A stretch of 41,803 nucleotides of DNA, from positions 1-41,803 of the forward strand of contig CABUPE010000020.1 of NCBI GenBank assembly GCA_902493515.1, given 5' to 3'. Shown here in pieces: positions 40,981 through 41,803 of the stretch. The DNA comes from an uncultured Collinsella sp. (GTDB lineage: Bacteria; Actinomycetota; Coriobacteriia; Coriobacteriales; Coriobacteriaceae). The notes beneath the pieces are model-generated. The model worked only from the letters and a program-made list of their open reading frames with translations, searched no databases and was not told the DNA's origin. Both the position numbers and the translations under genes were made by a program. Within the stretch, counting starts at the first letter, position 1. Each line of letters begins with the position of its first letter.

Positions 40981-41614
40981 CGGCCTCCTCCTTATCCGGA
41001 GTATCTATAAACCCGTGGCATGCAAGCCATGAGTCAAGCTGCTCAAAGAGCGAATTATCGCCTGCGGCATTATCAATCACCGTTGTAGCGAGATTGCACA
41101 GCGCAGACTCATCGGGCTGGCAAGCAGAACGAGCATCGAAATCGGATGGCTCCATGCCACGTTGAATAGCGCGCTCGCGACGAACTGACAAAGGGGCGCT
41201 AATGACCAGAATTTCATCAGCCAAGCCAAATGCATCCTCAAAACCAGTCGGAGCTGAAACCTCGACCACCGCAAAGGGATAACGGGGAGATGAAACCGTA
41301 CAACAAACCGGATCGAGAATCCTAAGCGAAAGTTGTTCAATCAGAACGGGATGCACGATGCCATTGAGCCGTGCGACCGAATCAGGAGAAGCGAAAGCTC
41401 GAGAAGCGAGGATACTGCGGCGAATGCCGCCTTCCTCATCCAAGATGTCCCAACCGAATTCATCCGCGAGAGCATTGACGATATCAGAGCCCGGCACATA
41501 CAGCGATTTTGCAAGCTCATCCAGATCGATAAGCATAGCGCCACGAGATTCGAAATAGCGGCAGGCAGTCGACTTACCCGAAGCAATATTGCCCAAGACA
41601 AATACGGTAAACAT
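40973..41614 (-). CDS. coaE: Dephospho-CoA kinase
   Basis: Last step of coenzyme A synthesis. From ATG at 41614 (GGGAGG upstream) it has 213 residues. Walker A is GNIASGKST (8-16), followed by the CoaE segment LIDLDELAKSLYVPGSD and RRSILASRAFASPDSVARLNGIVHP with the usual His. The central segment is somewhat divergent: VVEVSAPTGFEDAFGLADEILVI replaces the more typical VPLLFE form, and the C-terminal part is shorter in conserved residues. Its position next to uvrB, downstream of a probable rpsA, is a conserved actinobacterial order. Confidence 0.88.
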   Translation of the reverse strand: MFTVFVLGNIASGKSTACRYFESRGAMLIDLDELAKSLYVPGSDIVNALADEFGWDILDEEGGIRRSILASRAFASPDSVARLNGIVHPVLIEQLSLRILDPVCCTVSSPRYPFAVVEVSAPTGFEDAFGLADEILVISAPLSVRRERAIQRGMEPSDFDARSACQPDESALCNLATTVIDNAAGDNSLFEQLDSWLACHGFIDTPDKEEADA

Positions 41615-41642
41615 CAAGCCCTCCCTAACGCCAATGCGAGTA

Positions 41643-41673
41643 ATTATCGCTCAAATACACTAGAAGGACTCAA
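41643..41673 (-). promoter_or_regulatory. Candidate coaE promoter
   Basis: On the minus strand TTGAGT (41668-41673) and GATAAT (41643-41648) are separated by 19 nt. The start would lie about 20 nt before the coaE ATG. The long spacer lowers confidence. Confidence 0.35.
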
Positions 41674-41736
41674 ATTACAGCCAAACAGTAAGAGCGCATA
41701 CGGGGGAGCTAGGTCCCAAAGTACAACGTGTATACA

Positions 41737-41772
41737 ACGCAAAAAGGGGGAGGCCGCGAGGCCTCCCCCTTC
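41737..41772 (-). terminator. Terminator of the off-window gene on the right
   Basis: On the minus strand AAGGGGGAGGCC-TCGC-GGCCTCCCCCTT is followed by TTTGCG, a strong hairpin with a short U-tract. It lies just after the partial frame at the right edge. Confidence 0.88.
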
Positions 41773-41777
41773 TAAGT

Positions 41778-41803
41778 TCAAGCGTACGGCTCGGTGCCGT
41801 CCA
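41778..41803 (-). CDS. C-terminal tail of an off-window gene, possibly rpsA
   Basis: One minus-strand frame reads DGTEPYA then TGA (41778-41780), just before a strong terminator. Ribosomal protein S1 is the usual neighbour of coaE and uvrB in actinobacteria, so rpsA is the best guess from synteny. Eight codons are too few to identify it from sequence. Confidence 0.3.

Noticed and set aside
1..41803. CRISPR arrays, insertion sequences, tRNA or rRNA genes
   Set aside because: I looked for spaced direct repeats, transposase frames and tRNA cloverleafs in the intergenic regions on both strands and saw none.

Overview
The window looks like chromosomal DNA of a Coriobacteriia-type actinobacterium, most likely a gut Collinsella or close relative. 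The DNA is moderately GC-rich. The rapZ Walker A motif carries the actinobacterial Arg form (GMSGSGRT). The order rpsA(tail?)-coaE-SLT-uvrB and the whiA-gap-pgk-tpiA-secG block are actinobacterial, and both peptide-type binding proteins carry Tat-type lipoprotein signals. This placement is inference from gene content; no rRNA or tRNA gene was seen. Nearly everything is transcribed on the minus strand, except the XRE remnant at the left edge and a four-gene plus-strand island at 31919-38041.

Layout, left to right. (1) 2-184: 3' end of an XRE-type regulator with foreign-looking codon use. (2) 299-6241: oppABCDF oligopeptide importer, minus strand, with a stem-loop after oppA. (3) 6538-13664: rapZ-whiA-gap-pgk-tpiA-gpmI-secG, the central glycolysis block; yvcK, usually between rapZ and whiA, is missing. 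(4) 13784-24215: a putative sialic-acid (nan) locus reading right to left: binding protein, permease, permease-ATPase fusion, ATPase, AXE1-type esterase, a second AXE1-like protein lacking the nucleophile Ser, NanA lyase, ROK kinase NanK, and NanE epimerase. It seems to be inserted between uvrC and rapZ, which are neighbours in many actinobacteria. (5) 24580-31725: uvrC, murJ, ybaK and uvrA on the minus strand. (6) 31919-38041: plus-strand LtaS-like phosphoglycerol transferase, Mrp P-loop protein and two unrelated FAD proteins. (7) 38107-41614: uvrB, a lytic transglycosylase and coaE, with the tail of an off-window gene (perhaps rpsA).

How the genes fit together. The nan locus would import sialic acid (or a sialoside) through a peptide/nickel-family ABC transporter, remove O-acetyl groups, split Neu5Ac to ManNAc and pyruvate (NanA), phosphorylate ManNAc (NanK) and epimerise it to GlcNAc-6-P (NanE), which leads toward the adjacent glycolytic genes. 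NagA, NagB, a sialidase and a dedicated regulator are not in the window. All three UvrABC subunits lie within about 16 kb, and uvrA has a LexA-like box upstream.

Most notable: the apparent pseudo-esterase paired with an intact paralogue; a 95-nt three-way-junction-like structure with a strong palindrome upstream of the nan transporter; a shared AACGTTTT element at the gap, nan-transporter and opp upstream regions; a roughly 98-nt long palindrome between nanK and nanE; and the apparent loss of yvcK.
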